Source of the DNA: JAFIHK01 sp041441455
GTDB taxonomy: Bacteria > Bacteroidota > Bacteroidia > Bacteroidales > UBA932
Direction: 5' to 3'
DNA length: 26,820 nucleotides
Assembly: GCA_041441455.1 (NCBI GenBank)
Contig: JASDTB010000029.1
Location: 1-26,820, forward strand
Position numbers and translations under genes: made by a program. This document shows positions 1-6,458 of the stretch, in pieces; within the stretch, counting starts at the first letter, position 1, and the number at the start of each line of letters is the position of its first letter. Under the pieces are notes generated by a model that ran no database searches, was not told the origin of the DNA, and saw nothing but the letters and a program-made list of their open reading frames with translations.

Positions 1-63
1 CTTCTGCATGCTCCTTCTGCATGCTCCTTCTGCATGCTCCTTCTGCATGCTCCTTCTGCATGC
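1..63. repeat. 13-bp tandem repeat array
   Basis: Four exact copies of the 13-mer CTTCTGCATGCTC (1-52) are followed by a partial fifth copy (53-63). The array runs directly into the left inverted end of the palindromic element that starts at 56. The repeat unit shares the string CTTCTGCATGC with that end, so the array looks like expansion of the element tip. Its true left limit lies outside the window. Confidence 0.95.
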
Positions 64-121
64 CATTAGCTGCCGGTGAGCACTTTGATGTTTTTCTTAA
101 CGCTCGTCTCCTTGGTTTTTC

Positions 122-233
122 GGGGCTTGCGGAACTCCTCACTTCGTTCGTCAGACAGGTCCTCAGCCTGGTCCGAAAAACCTGGCGTCGTCTCGCTAAA
201 AAACATACGGTGCTCACCACCAGCTAATGGCAT
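122..233. repeat. 112-nt direct repeat, copy 1
   Basis: Starts GGGGCTTGCGGAACTCC and ends CAGCTAATGGCAT. Differs from the copy at 350-461 by a handful of substitutions and no indel. It is the inner and right-hand part of the first palindromic unit. Confidence 0.93.
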
Positions 234-280
234 TTAGAAGAAGGGAAGCTATATATTAAGATGATGTATAAGAAAAAACT

Positions 281-653
281 GCAATCAAAGAAGGGAGACA
301 AGGCTTTTGAGATGATGATGAAGTTTGCTTAGAAGCAATGTGTTGGTTTGGGGCTTGCGGAACTCCTCACTTCGTTCGTCGGACAGGTCCTCAGCCTGGT
401 CCGAAAAACCTGGCGTCGTCTTGCTAAAAAACATACGGTGCTCCCCGGCAGCTAATGGCATGCAGTATATGTTGCAGCGAAGAAGCAGTTTTCAGATATG
501 CTAAAGAGTAGCTAATTGCTTGTTGTTATAGTTGTTACAGCTAATGTTCAGTTATAGAATATACCAACGAATAGCTAACAGCTTGCATAAGAAGTGAGAT
601 GCTGCTTTATTTGAGTTGCTTTTGAAGAAGAAGCGGCAATCAAAGAAGGGAGA
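281..653. repeat. Exact 18-nt direct repeat pair (281-298, 636-653)
   Basis: The 18-mer GCAATCAAAGAAGGGAGA occurs at 281-298 and again at 636-653, with further similarity on both flanks (AAGGC follows shortly after each). With the recurring AGCTAA words at about 450, 510, 540 and 573, it suggests that this gene-free region grew by repeated duplication and decay. Confidence 0.8.
350..461. repeat. 112-nt direct repeat, copy 2
   Basis: Same length as copy 1. The substitutions cluster near the 3' end (GCTCACCACCA in copy 1, GCTCCCCGGCA here). Copy 2 lacks an adjacent left arm of its own, but its right end is the closest partner of the left arm at 56-83. Confidence 0.93.
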
Positions 654-883
654 AGGCATAAGCAATGTATTCAATCTGTAGAAGATCGTAGTATGTGAGC
701 GATAAACTGAAGCAAGATACAATGCAAAAGTGTTTTTCGAAAATTGGAATCAATGTATTGTTCGGTTTTGATTTGAAGATGTAGAATGTGCTTAAGGATT
801 AGGAATGTTGATGATAGAAAAAGCTATAATGAAGCGGATGTCTAGATCAGAAGTGTGAGGTTTTGTCTTGTTTTACTCTAAAC
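466..883. other. Gene-free AT-rich stretch
   Basis: No ORF of credible length or composition is found on either strand. Apart from the second copy of the 18-nt repeat and the scattered AGCTAA words, I see no promoter, RNA gene or coding remnant that I can support. Confidence 0.6.
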
Positions 884-893
884 NNNNNNNNNN
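884..893. other. Assembly gap (10 Ns)
   Basis: Ten Ns join two sequence pieces. The true gap size is unknown, so the link between 1-883 and 894-26820 rests on scaffolding. Confidence 0.99.
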
Positions 894-1188
894 CTCAAAA
901 CACACTACGACCAACTTCATTGCTAATCAATACGTTTTGCAATTTCCTTCAGAATGGGGGGATCTGCAAGAAATCGCATTATGCATTTATTTTCTGCGCT
1001 TTAAGTCTATTTTCATAATTATCTTAATTGAGAAAAAGGGCTGATTATCTAAATTGAGAAAAGAGCTACTAATGGTGATTCTGGTGCTTAGCTAGTTTTT
1101 GAGCTTTGTCAGGCTGGAAATTTAGTGGTTTGCTATCGAGGTGCTTTTAGTGTAAATGGGAGTGCAATTGTGGTTCTTTCTGTAAATG
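894..1188. other. Gene-free stretch with a short tandem duplication
   Basis: No coding signal. It contains an imperfect tandem repeat at 1018-1042 and 1044-1067; both copies carry ATTATCT(T/A)AATTGAGAAAA. Nothing else in it is recognisable. Confidence 0.6.
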
Positions 1189-1218
1189 AAAAAGCACTAC
1201 TAAAATTGTAGTGCTTTT
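1189..1218 (-). terminator. Intrinsic terminator after glnS
   Basis: A perfect 11-bp inverted repeat (AAAAGCACTAC / GTAGTGCTTTT) surrounds a 7-nt loop. Read on the minus strand the stem ends in a short T run. It lies about 60 nt past the glnS stop and has no competing gene on its left, so it is assigned to glnS. Confidence 0.8.
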
Positions 1219-1279
1219 ATTGAATATAATCTTGAGTATTATATTTCGGATGTTATAAGGTTTTAATGTTTTAAGGGGT

Positions 1280-2944
1280 TTACCAGGCTGATTTTAGGCC
1301 GACTGTGCGGTTGAAGACTGGTTTTTCTGGTGTTGAGTCTGCATCTTGGATGAAGTAGCCGAGACGTTCGAATTGAACGGCTGTGCCAGATTTGTCATCT
1401 AGGATGTGTTCGTCTATGTACCCTTCTACAGATTTTAGAGATTCTGGATTTAGGTAAGTTTTGTAGTCTTCACCCTCTTCCAAAGAGTCCATCTCTGCTT
1501 TAAGGAATAATCTATCCAAAAGTCGTATTTCTGCTTTCTTTACAACATGGGTAGATAACCAGTGAATTGTACCCTTTACAGAACGCCATTGACCGTTTCC
1601 AGGACGACTTTCTGGATCGTATGAACATCTGATCTCAACAATATTTCCGTTTTCATCCTTAACGACTTCTTCACATTTAATTATATATGAGAATTTTAAA
1701 CGTACTTCTCCACCAGGTTGCAATCTAAAATACTTTTTAGGAGGATTCTCCATAAAGTCATCTTGCTCTATGTAAAGTTCTCTTGAAAATTCAATAGTTC
1801 TAGTTCCAGCCTCTGGATGTTCTGGATTTAAAGGAGCTGTAAAATGTTCAATTTTACCTTCAGGGTAGTTTGTAATTACAAGCTTAACTGGGTTTAAAAC
1901 AGCCATATATCTATTAGAACGCTTGTTAAGGTCCTCTCTTACACACCACTCAAGCAATGATAAATCGATAATATTATCTCGTTTGGCAACACCAACTTTC
2001 TCTGCAAAAAGTCTTAAACTTTCAGGAGTATAACCTCTTCTACGTAAACCACAAATTGTAGGCATACGTGGGTCATCCCAACCAGAAACATAGTTATTTT
2101 TAACAAGCTCCAATAGTTTGCGTTTGCTCATAACTGTGTAAGTTAGATTTAAACGTGCAAACTCGTATTGATGCGAAGGGAAAATCTCTAATTTCTCAAT
2201 AAACCAATCATATAGAGGTCTATGAACATCAAATTCCAATGTACAAATTGAGTGAGAAATCTTCTCAAGAGAGTCACTCTGACCATGTGCATAATCATAC
2301 ATCGGATAGATACACCATTTGTCACCAGTTCTATGATGGTGAGCGTGAATAATACGATACATGATAGGATCTCTCAATAACATATTTGGATGAGCCATGT
2401 CAATTTTAGCTCTTAGAACCTTCTCTCCATCCTTAAACTTACCCTCACGCATCTGAGCAAAGAGCAATAAGTTCTCCTCAACAGTACGATCCCTCCATGG
2501 GCTTGATGTTCCAGGTTGACTTACAGTACCCCTTCCAGCTCTAATCTCCTCTTGAGTCTGATCATCAACATAAGCAAGGCCCTTTTTAATCAGATCCTGA
2601 GCCCAAATATAAAGTTGTTCGAAATAGTCAGATGCGTATAACTCCTGCGCCCAATCAAAGCCAAGCCATTTAACATCCTCTTTGATTGAATCAACATACT
2701 CAACATCCTCTTTTGTAGGATTGGTATCGTCGAAACGGAGGTTAGTCTTTCCACCATATTTTTTTGCTAAACCAAAGTTCAGACAAATACTCTTAGCGTG
2801 ACCAATGTGAAGATAACCATTAGGTTCCGGTGGAAAACGAGTAAGAACAGTTTTGTGTTTACCAGATGCAAGATCGGCTTCTATAATCTCTTCCAGAAAG
2901 TTAAGCGTCTTAACTTCAGCCGTCTCTTTATTAAGTTCTTCCAT
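1280..2944 (-). CDS. glnS: Glutaminyl-tRNA synthetase
   Basis: Charges tRNA-Gln with glutamine in the cytoplasm; a class I aminoacyl-tRNA synthetase of 554 aa, the usual length for bacterial GlnRS. The N-terminal Rossmann catalytic domain carries the HIGH motif (residues 46-49, in GYLHIGHAK) and the KMSKS-type loop VMSKR (271-275). The segment RFDDTNP (70-76) is also typical of the GlnRS/GluRS family. The C-terminal part (about 350-554) forms the paired anticodon-binding beta-barrels. The GlnRS-like features and full length argue against a glutamyl-tRNA synthetase. The gene is monocistronic: it is transcribed away from yicC, with a -7 element just upstream of its start and its own terminator downstream. 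The start is the only ATG that leaves a complete N-terminus. Confidence 0.97.
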   Translation of the reverse strand: MEELNKETAEVKTLNFLEEIIEADLASGKHKTVLTRFPPEPNGYLHIGHAKSICLNFGLAKKYGGKTNLRFDDTNPTKEDVEYVDSIKEDVKWLGFDWAQELYASDYFEQLYIWAQDLIKKGLAYVDDQTQEEIRAGRGTVSQPGTSSPWRDRTVEENLLLFAQMREGKFKDGEKVLRAKIDMAHPNMLLRDPIMYRIIHAHHHRTGDKWCIYPMYDYAHGQSDSLEKISHSICTLEFDVHRPLYDWFIEKLEIFPSHQYEFARLNLTYTVMSKRKLLELVKNNYVSGWDDPRMPTICGLRRRGYTPESLRLFAEKVGVAKRDNIIDLSLLEWCVREDLNKRSNRYMAVLNPVKLVITNYPEGKIEHFTAPLNPEHPEAGTRTIEFSRELYIEQDDFMENPPKKYFRLQPGGEVRLKFSYIIKCEEVVKDENGNIVEIRCSYDPESRPGNGQWRSVKGTIHWLSTHVVKKAEIRLLDRLFLKAEMDSLEEGEDYKTYLNPESLKSVEGYIDEHILDDKSGTAVQFERLGYFIQDADSTPEKPVFNRTVGLKSAW

Positions 2945-2964
2945 ACATTTTGATATTTAACCCG

Positions 2965-2972
2965 CAAATATA
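2965..2972 (-). promoter_or_regulatory. glnS -7 element (TATATTTG)
   Basis: On the minus strand TATATTTG fits the Bacteroidota consensus TAnnTTTG and lies 21 nt upstream of the glnS start. I see no good TTTG -33 element at the expected spacing, so the call rests on the -7 box and its position. Confidence 0.5.
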
Positions 2973-2994
2973 CCATTTCTTGCCGTCAATTGTA

Positions 2995-3002
2995 TAACTT
3001 TG
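2995..3002 (+). promoter_or_regulatory. yicC -7 element (TAACTTTG)
   Basis: TAACTTTG fits TAnnTTTG and lies 31 nt upstream of the yicC start. It faces the glnS -7 box with only 22 nt between them, so the two divergent promoters share one short region. No clear -33 box is visible. Confidence 0.5.
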
Positions 3003-3033
3003 CAAAACAAAGAGTAGAAAAATTTATAAGAAA

Positions 3034-3906
3034 ATGATACAATCGATGACAGGATACGGAAAGGCAGAGACCCTTTTCGGCAAGAACAAGATAGTGGTGG
3101 AAATCAGATCGGTAAACGGAAAAAACGCAGACATTAGTCTCAAAACCTCATTGATACCAAGAGAGAAAGAGATGGAGGTCAGACAATTAATAAGTCAGAA
3201 ACTTCAAAGAGGAAATATCGATCTGTTCACAACAATTGAAAATGGTGAGTCCATCGAGAGTAGATCGATCAATAAAGATATCTTCAAATCTTACTTCGAA
3301 CAGATCTCTTCTCTAAAAAATGAGATTGAGACATTACCTAGTGATTCAACAATTTTGTCTACAATTCTTAGACTTCCAGATGTTATTGAAGTTGTCAAAA
3401 AAGAGAACGACGAAGAGATTTGGAACCTAATACTACCTTGCGTAAACTCAGCTTTGGATTCAATGATTTCGTTCAGAAAGACCGAAGGCAAAAAACTCGA
3501 AGAGGATATCAGAGAGAGGGTCTCACTAATTTTCAAATACATCGACGAAGTTGAAGTTTTCGAAGAGGAGCGAAAAGAGTCGGTAAAACAAAGATTGATT
3601 TCAAGGTTCGAAGAGGTAGGTGTCGCTGCAGACGAAAATAGGTTTGAGCAGGAGCTAATCTATTATTTAGAAAAGCTCGACATCACAGAAGAGAAAGTCA
3701 GACTTCGTCAGCATTGTAAATATTTTTTGGAGACTATTGATAACGAAGAGTTTCCTGGAAAGAAAATAGGCTTTATCTCGCAAGAGATGGGAAGAGAGAT
3801 TAATACAATGGGCTCAAAAGCAAACCACGCAGAGATTCAGCGTAGGGTTGTGATGATGAAAGACGAATTAGAAAAAATTAAAGAACAGTCGCTAAATATT
3901 TTATAG
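3034..3906 (+). CDS. yicC: YicC family endoribonuclease-like protein
   Basis: YicC/YloC family protein of 290 aa, the normal family length. The N-terminal hallmark MIQSMTGYGKAE opens the YicC-like N domain (about 1-155). The C-terminal DUF1732 domain ends with the conserved SKANHAEIQRRVVMMKDELEKIKEQ region. Members in other bacteria act as endoribonucleases in RNA turnover; that role is carried over from the family. The middle (about 150-215) is rich in Glu and Lys and probably helical. In many genomes yicC sits next to gmk, but here it stands alone between two minus-strand genes. I see no strong terminator in the 95 nt downstream, only a weak TCAATT/AATTGA inverted repeat. Confidence 0.93.
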   Translation: MIQSMTGYGKAETLFGKNKIVVEIRSVNGKNADISLKTSLIPREKEMEVRQLISQKLQRGNIDLFTTIENGESIESRSINKDIFKSYFEQISSLKNEIETLPSDSTILSTILRLPDVIEVVKKENDEEIWNLILPCVNSALDSMISFRKTEGKKLEEDIRERVSLIFKYIDEVEVFEEERKESVKQRLISRFEEVGVAADENRFEQELIYYLEKLDITEEKVRLRQHCKYFLETIDNEEFPGKKIGFISQEMGREINTMGSKANHAEIQRRVVMMKDELEKIKEQSLNIL

Positions 3907-4001
3907 TAATAGCCTAATTATTTAATCTTTCGAAAATCAATTAATAAAATTGACGACTATTGATCAATATATTAGTTACTCACGATAAACTAAAGTGAAA
4001 A

Positions 4002-5231
4002 TTATAAGGGAAGGCTCAATGTAAAGGTTGAGCCTTCTCCGCTTTTTGACTCAACAGATAGGTGACCTCCAAGCATTTCCGAAAGACTCTTACACAAAGC
4101 AAGTCCTAAACCAGAACCTTCATAATTTCTATTTAAGTTAGATTCTACTTGATAAAATCTATCAAAAACTTTCTCAATTTCGGCTTCAGGAATTCCGATA
4201 CCTGTGTCCTTTACAAAATAATGAACTTGATTATCATTAACATAAAAACCAACATCGATGTATCCTGCCTTTGTAAATTTGATTGCATTATTGGTTAGGT
4301 TCGATAAAATCTGCATTACTTTTTGACAATCAGAGACATGTTTTAACTTATCATAAGTTTCATCGGACGAACAGTGTATAACCAAAGACTTTTTCTTTGC
4401 AAGAGCCTCATATTGAAGAACAACATCACTTATAAGATGCGCAGGAAGATACTCGAAATTATTGACTAACATTTTATGAGACTCTATTTTGCTTAAATCT
4501 ATTACATTATTAATCAACCCTAGCAACCTCATTCCACTTCTATTAATAATTTCGGCATATTTGTGAATATCTTCTAAATTAATATCATCCTCCGTCAAAA
4601 GCGAAGCAAAACCTAATATTCCATTTAACGGAGTTCTAATTTCATGGCTGATGTTTGCAATAAAAGCAGATTTCATTTTATCACTCTCTTCAGCCTTTTT
4701 AAGAGCAGCCTTAAGTTCAAAATTTAAAAATGCCTTTTCAGAGATTTTATTCGCAAGTAAAAACAGAACATTTGCAATCTTTTGAAATTGATCATAACTA
4801 ATTTCAGGAACCTTTCTAAAAGCCTCTAGCATAGCTGTCTCATCGGCACCAATCTCTTTCGCATATTCAATTACTCGTGACTCGTCAATTGAATCATCTT
4901 TAACTTGACCGATCATCCAATTAGCAATATGTTTTCCATCAACACAAATTGAAGCACCTGCATCCCATAATCCAAGGCTGAAACATTTATGAACCATTGG
5001 CCCCTTGATATTCTTTTTACCAATAACAGAGTCTGATTTATGACAATTCTCCCTACCCTTCTCAGTACTTCTTATGATCGCACATAACCCACAAAAATTA
5101 GTAGGAGTAGTAATCGGATTCCCATCACAATCGGTAATAACCGATGCCACACCTGTTGCTTCGGAAAATTTATCTTGTATAAGTTGAATTGAGTTCAGGT
5201 CGAAAATATGCCTGAATTCTACATCTCGCAT
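4002..5231 (-). CDS. PocR-domain sensor histidine kinase
   Basis: A 409-aa protein with no signal peptide or membrane segment, so probably a cytoplasmic sensor. Residues 1-165 match the PocR ligand-binding fold, with conserved Cys at 47, 50, 63 and 83 (CGLC ... ENCHKSD ... HKCFSLGLWDAG). A short helical linker follows (about 165-187). HisKA carries the phospho-acceptor His196 in SHEIRTP, and HATPase_c carries the N box around Asn315, G1 (DTGIGIPE, 342-349) and G2 (GSGLGLAL, 372-379). All kinase residues are present. There is no receiver domain and no response regulator beside it, so the partner must be encoded elsewhere. PocR domains bind small hydrocarbon derivatives in characterised proteins; the ligand here is unknown. 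A hairpin overlaps its 3' end. Confidence 0.92.
   Translation of the reverse strand: MRDVEFRHIFDLNSIQLIQDKFSEATGVASVITDCDGNPITTPTNFCGLCAIIRSTEKGRENCHKSDSVIGKKNIKGPMVHKCFSLGLWDAGASICVDGKHIANWMIGQVKDDSIDESRVIEYAKEIGADETAMLEAFRKVPEISYDQFQKIANVLFLLANKISEKAFLNFELKAALKKAEESDKMKSAFIANISHEIRTPLNGILGFASLLTEDDINLEDIHKYAEIINRSGMRLLGLINNVIDLSKIESHKMLVNNFEYLPAHLISDVVLQYEALAKKKSLVIHCSSDETYDKLKHVSDCQKVMQILSNLTNNAIKFTKAGYIDVGFYVNDNQVHYFVKDTGIGIPEAEIEKVFDRFYQVESNLNRNYEGSGLGLALCKSLSEMLGGHLSVESKSGEGSTFTLSLPL
4010..4037 (-). terminator. Hairpin overlapping the 3' end of the histidine kinase gene
   Basis: A perfect 10-bp inverted repeat (GAAGGCTCAA / TTGAGCCTTC) with an 8-nt loop covers the last codons of the kinase gene. 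On the minus strand it is followed by a T-rich stretch that includes the stop codon. It could act as an intrinsic terminator that is also coding; only structure supports this. Confidence 0.5.
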
Positions 5232-5252
5232 AGTCGTAAAATAAAGAATGCA

Positions 5253-5284
5253 TAAATATAAAAATATTTTCTAAACTACCAAAA
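5253..5284 (-). promoter_or_regulatory. Probable promoter of the PocR histidine kinase
   Basis: On the minus strand TTTTG (5280-5284) is separated by 19 nt from TATATTTA (5253-5260). This matches the Bacteroidota TTTG-N19-21-TAnnTTTG layout with one mismatch in the -7 box. It lies about 20 nt upstream of the start codon. Confidence 0.5.
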
Positions 5285-5427
5285 TTTTATTTCTCACAAA
5301 TTCAAATAATTACAAGGTTGTCAAAAAAATTGTTTCAAAAATTTGCAACTTTTAAGGATAGGTCGTCGTCAAATAGGCAAAGAAACAAACGAAATAAAAA
5401 TCGAAAAAAACTAAAAAAATTAATATC

Positions 5428-6363
5428 ATGAAAACAATTTTCAGATCCATTGCAGTATTAGTACTTTCAGCAAGTACAATCATGGCAAGTGCCGCAAACA
5501 ACGACAAAAACGAAATCCCTTCATGCGACGCAGCTCGCTTGGTAAGAGTAGCATTTGGTAAAGTATACAACAACTATCCTGCAAATTCAACATATATGAA
5601 TGCAGCGTATAAGGAGACTTTGAAGAAAGATGGAAACATGGTTGCTATCAATGAGGTTATGTTAAATATCCAAAAAGCATCTTATAAGACTTCGCAAGAG
5701 GACATGATTATGCTAGATAAAGCCAGAGGAAATAATAAACAATCTACAGAAAAGGTAGCTGTTAAATTACAGGGTGGTCCAGTAAATGCATTAATGATTG
5801 ACGCTGTTAAAAATCCATTTTTAGGATGTGAGTTAAGTGAGATCTGTGACACATATGACTTTGAATATTCAGACAACGAAGTCATTGACGGTAAAGCATT
5901 TCATGTGGTTAACTTTGATCAAAAATACTTCGGACCAGAGATTTACTACAGAGGAAAGATCTATATTGATTCAAAATCACTAGCTATCAGCAAAATCGAA
6001 TTCAACATGAACGTTGAGCACAACCAAGGCGCAATTGATTACTTTATCAAGAAGAAACCTTCAAACATGAATGTTAGAATATTGAGTGCAAAATATACAG
6101 TAAACTATAAAGAGAAAGACAACAAATGGTATCTTGCAGACTCTAACACTGACATCAGAATGAGAGTATCTCCTACCCCTGAACAATATGGTGCGGTATA
6201 CACAATCTCTTCAAACCTAGAAGTAAAGCATATCTCAAACACTCTTGCAGAATTTGAAAAGGGCAATCTAATTACAAAAGATGTAATTGTAAGCGAAATG
6301 ATAGCAGGAACACAACCTGGAATGTGGAACGAATTCAACAAAATGATACTTGCTCAAAAGTAG
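5428..6363 (+). CDS. Exported protein resembling the conserved tail of carboxypeptidase-regulatory-like proteins
   Basis: 311 aa with a clear signal peptide (MKTIFRSIAVLVLSASTIMASA, cleavage near residue 22), so periplasmic or outer-membrane associated; there is no lipobox Cys. From memory of the family, the body resembles the region found after a CarboxypepD_reg-like domain in larger Bacteroidota surface proteins. The shared blocks are YKETLKKDGN (about 62), VKLQGGP (about 112), DAVKNPF (about 125), a YDFEY block, IYYRGKIYIDSKSL (about 172) and the closing GMWNEFNKMI. Here that region stands alone, without the N-terminal regulatory domain or a TonB plug. The function is unknown. It is a single gene with 196 nt upstream and a strong hairpin 35 nt downstream. 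Confidence 0.7.
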   Translation: MKTIFRSIAVLVLSASTIMASAANNDKNEIPSCDAARLVRVAFGKVYNNYPANSTYMNAAYKETLKKDGNMVAINEVMLNIQKASYKTSQEDMIMLDKARGNNKQSTEKVAVKLQGGPVNALMIDAVKNPFLGCELSEICDTYDFEYSDNEVIDGKAFHVVNFDQKYFGPEIYYRGKIYIDSKSLAISKIEFNMNVEHNQGAIDYFIKKKPSNMNVRILSAKYTVNYKEKDNKWYLADSNTDIRMRVSPTPEQYGAVYTISSNLEVKHISNTLAEFEKGNLITKDVIVSEMIAGTQPGMWNEFNKMILAQK

Positions 6364-6397
6364 TTCTCAAGAGAAACCATAGCTAAATATATATCAA

Positions 6398-6435
6398 AGA
6401 GTCCGCTTGTCAATCAATATTGTCAAGCGGACTCT
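6398..6435. terminator. Bidirectional hairpin between convergent genes
   Basis: A perfect 12-bp inverted repeat (AGAGTCCGCTTG / CAAGCGGACTCT) with a 14-nt AT-rich loop. It lies between the ends of the 5428-6363 (+) and 6459-8561 (-) genes, so it can stop transcription from both sides. Neither flank has a long T run, so termination strength is uncertain. Confidence 0.75.
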
Positions 6436-6458
6436 AATTTGTGTGTATATGTATGTAT

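Larger units (their letters stand above)
56..465. repeat. Composite palindromic element with 28-bp inverted ends
   Basis: The left end (56-83) and the right end (438-465) are inverted repeats matching at 27 of 28 positions. Inside lie two direct 112-nt copies (122-233 and 350-461). The first copy also ends in an inverted version of the left arm, so 56-238 alone can fold into a long imperfect hairpin (left-arm CATTAGCTG against CAGCTAATG at 221-229). No transposase or convincing ORF is present, which fits a non-autonomous MITE-like or REP-like intergenic repeat. The class is inferred; I could not search other genomes, and no target-site duplication is visible. Confidence 0.7.

Noticed and set aside
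21..227. 68-codon open frame over the 5' repeat
   Set aside because: It lies entirely in tandem and palindromic repeat DNA, and its first part is the translated 13-mer; no protein-like features.
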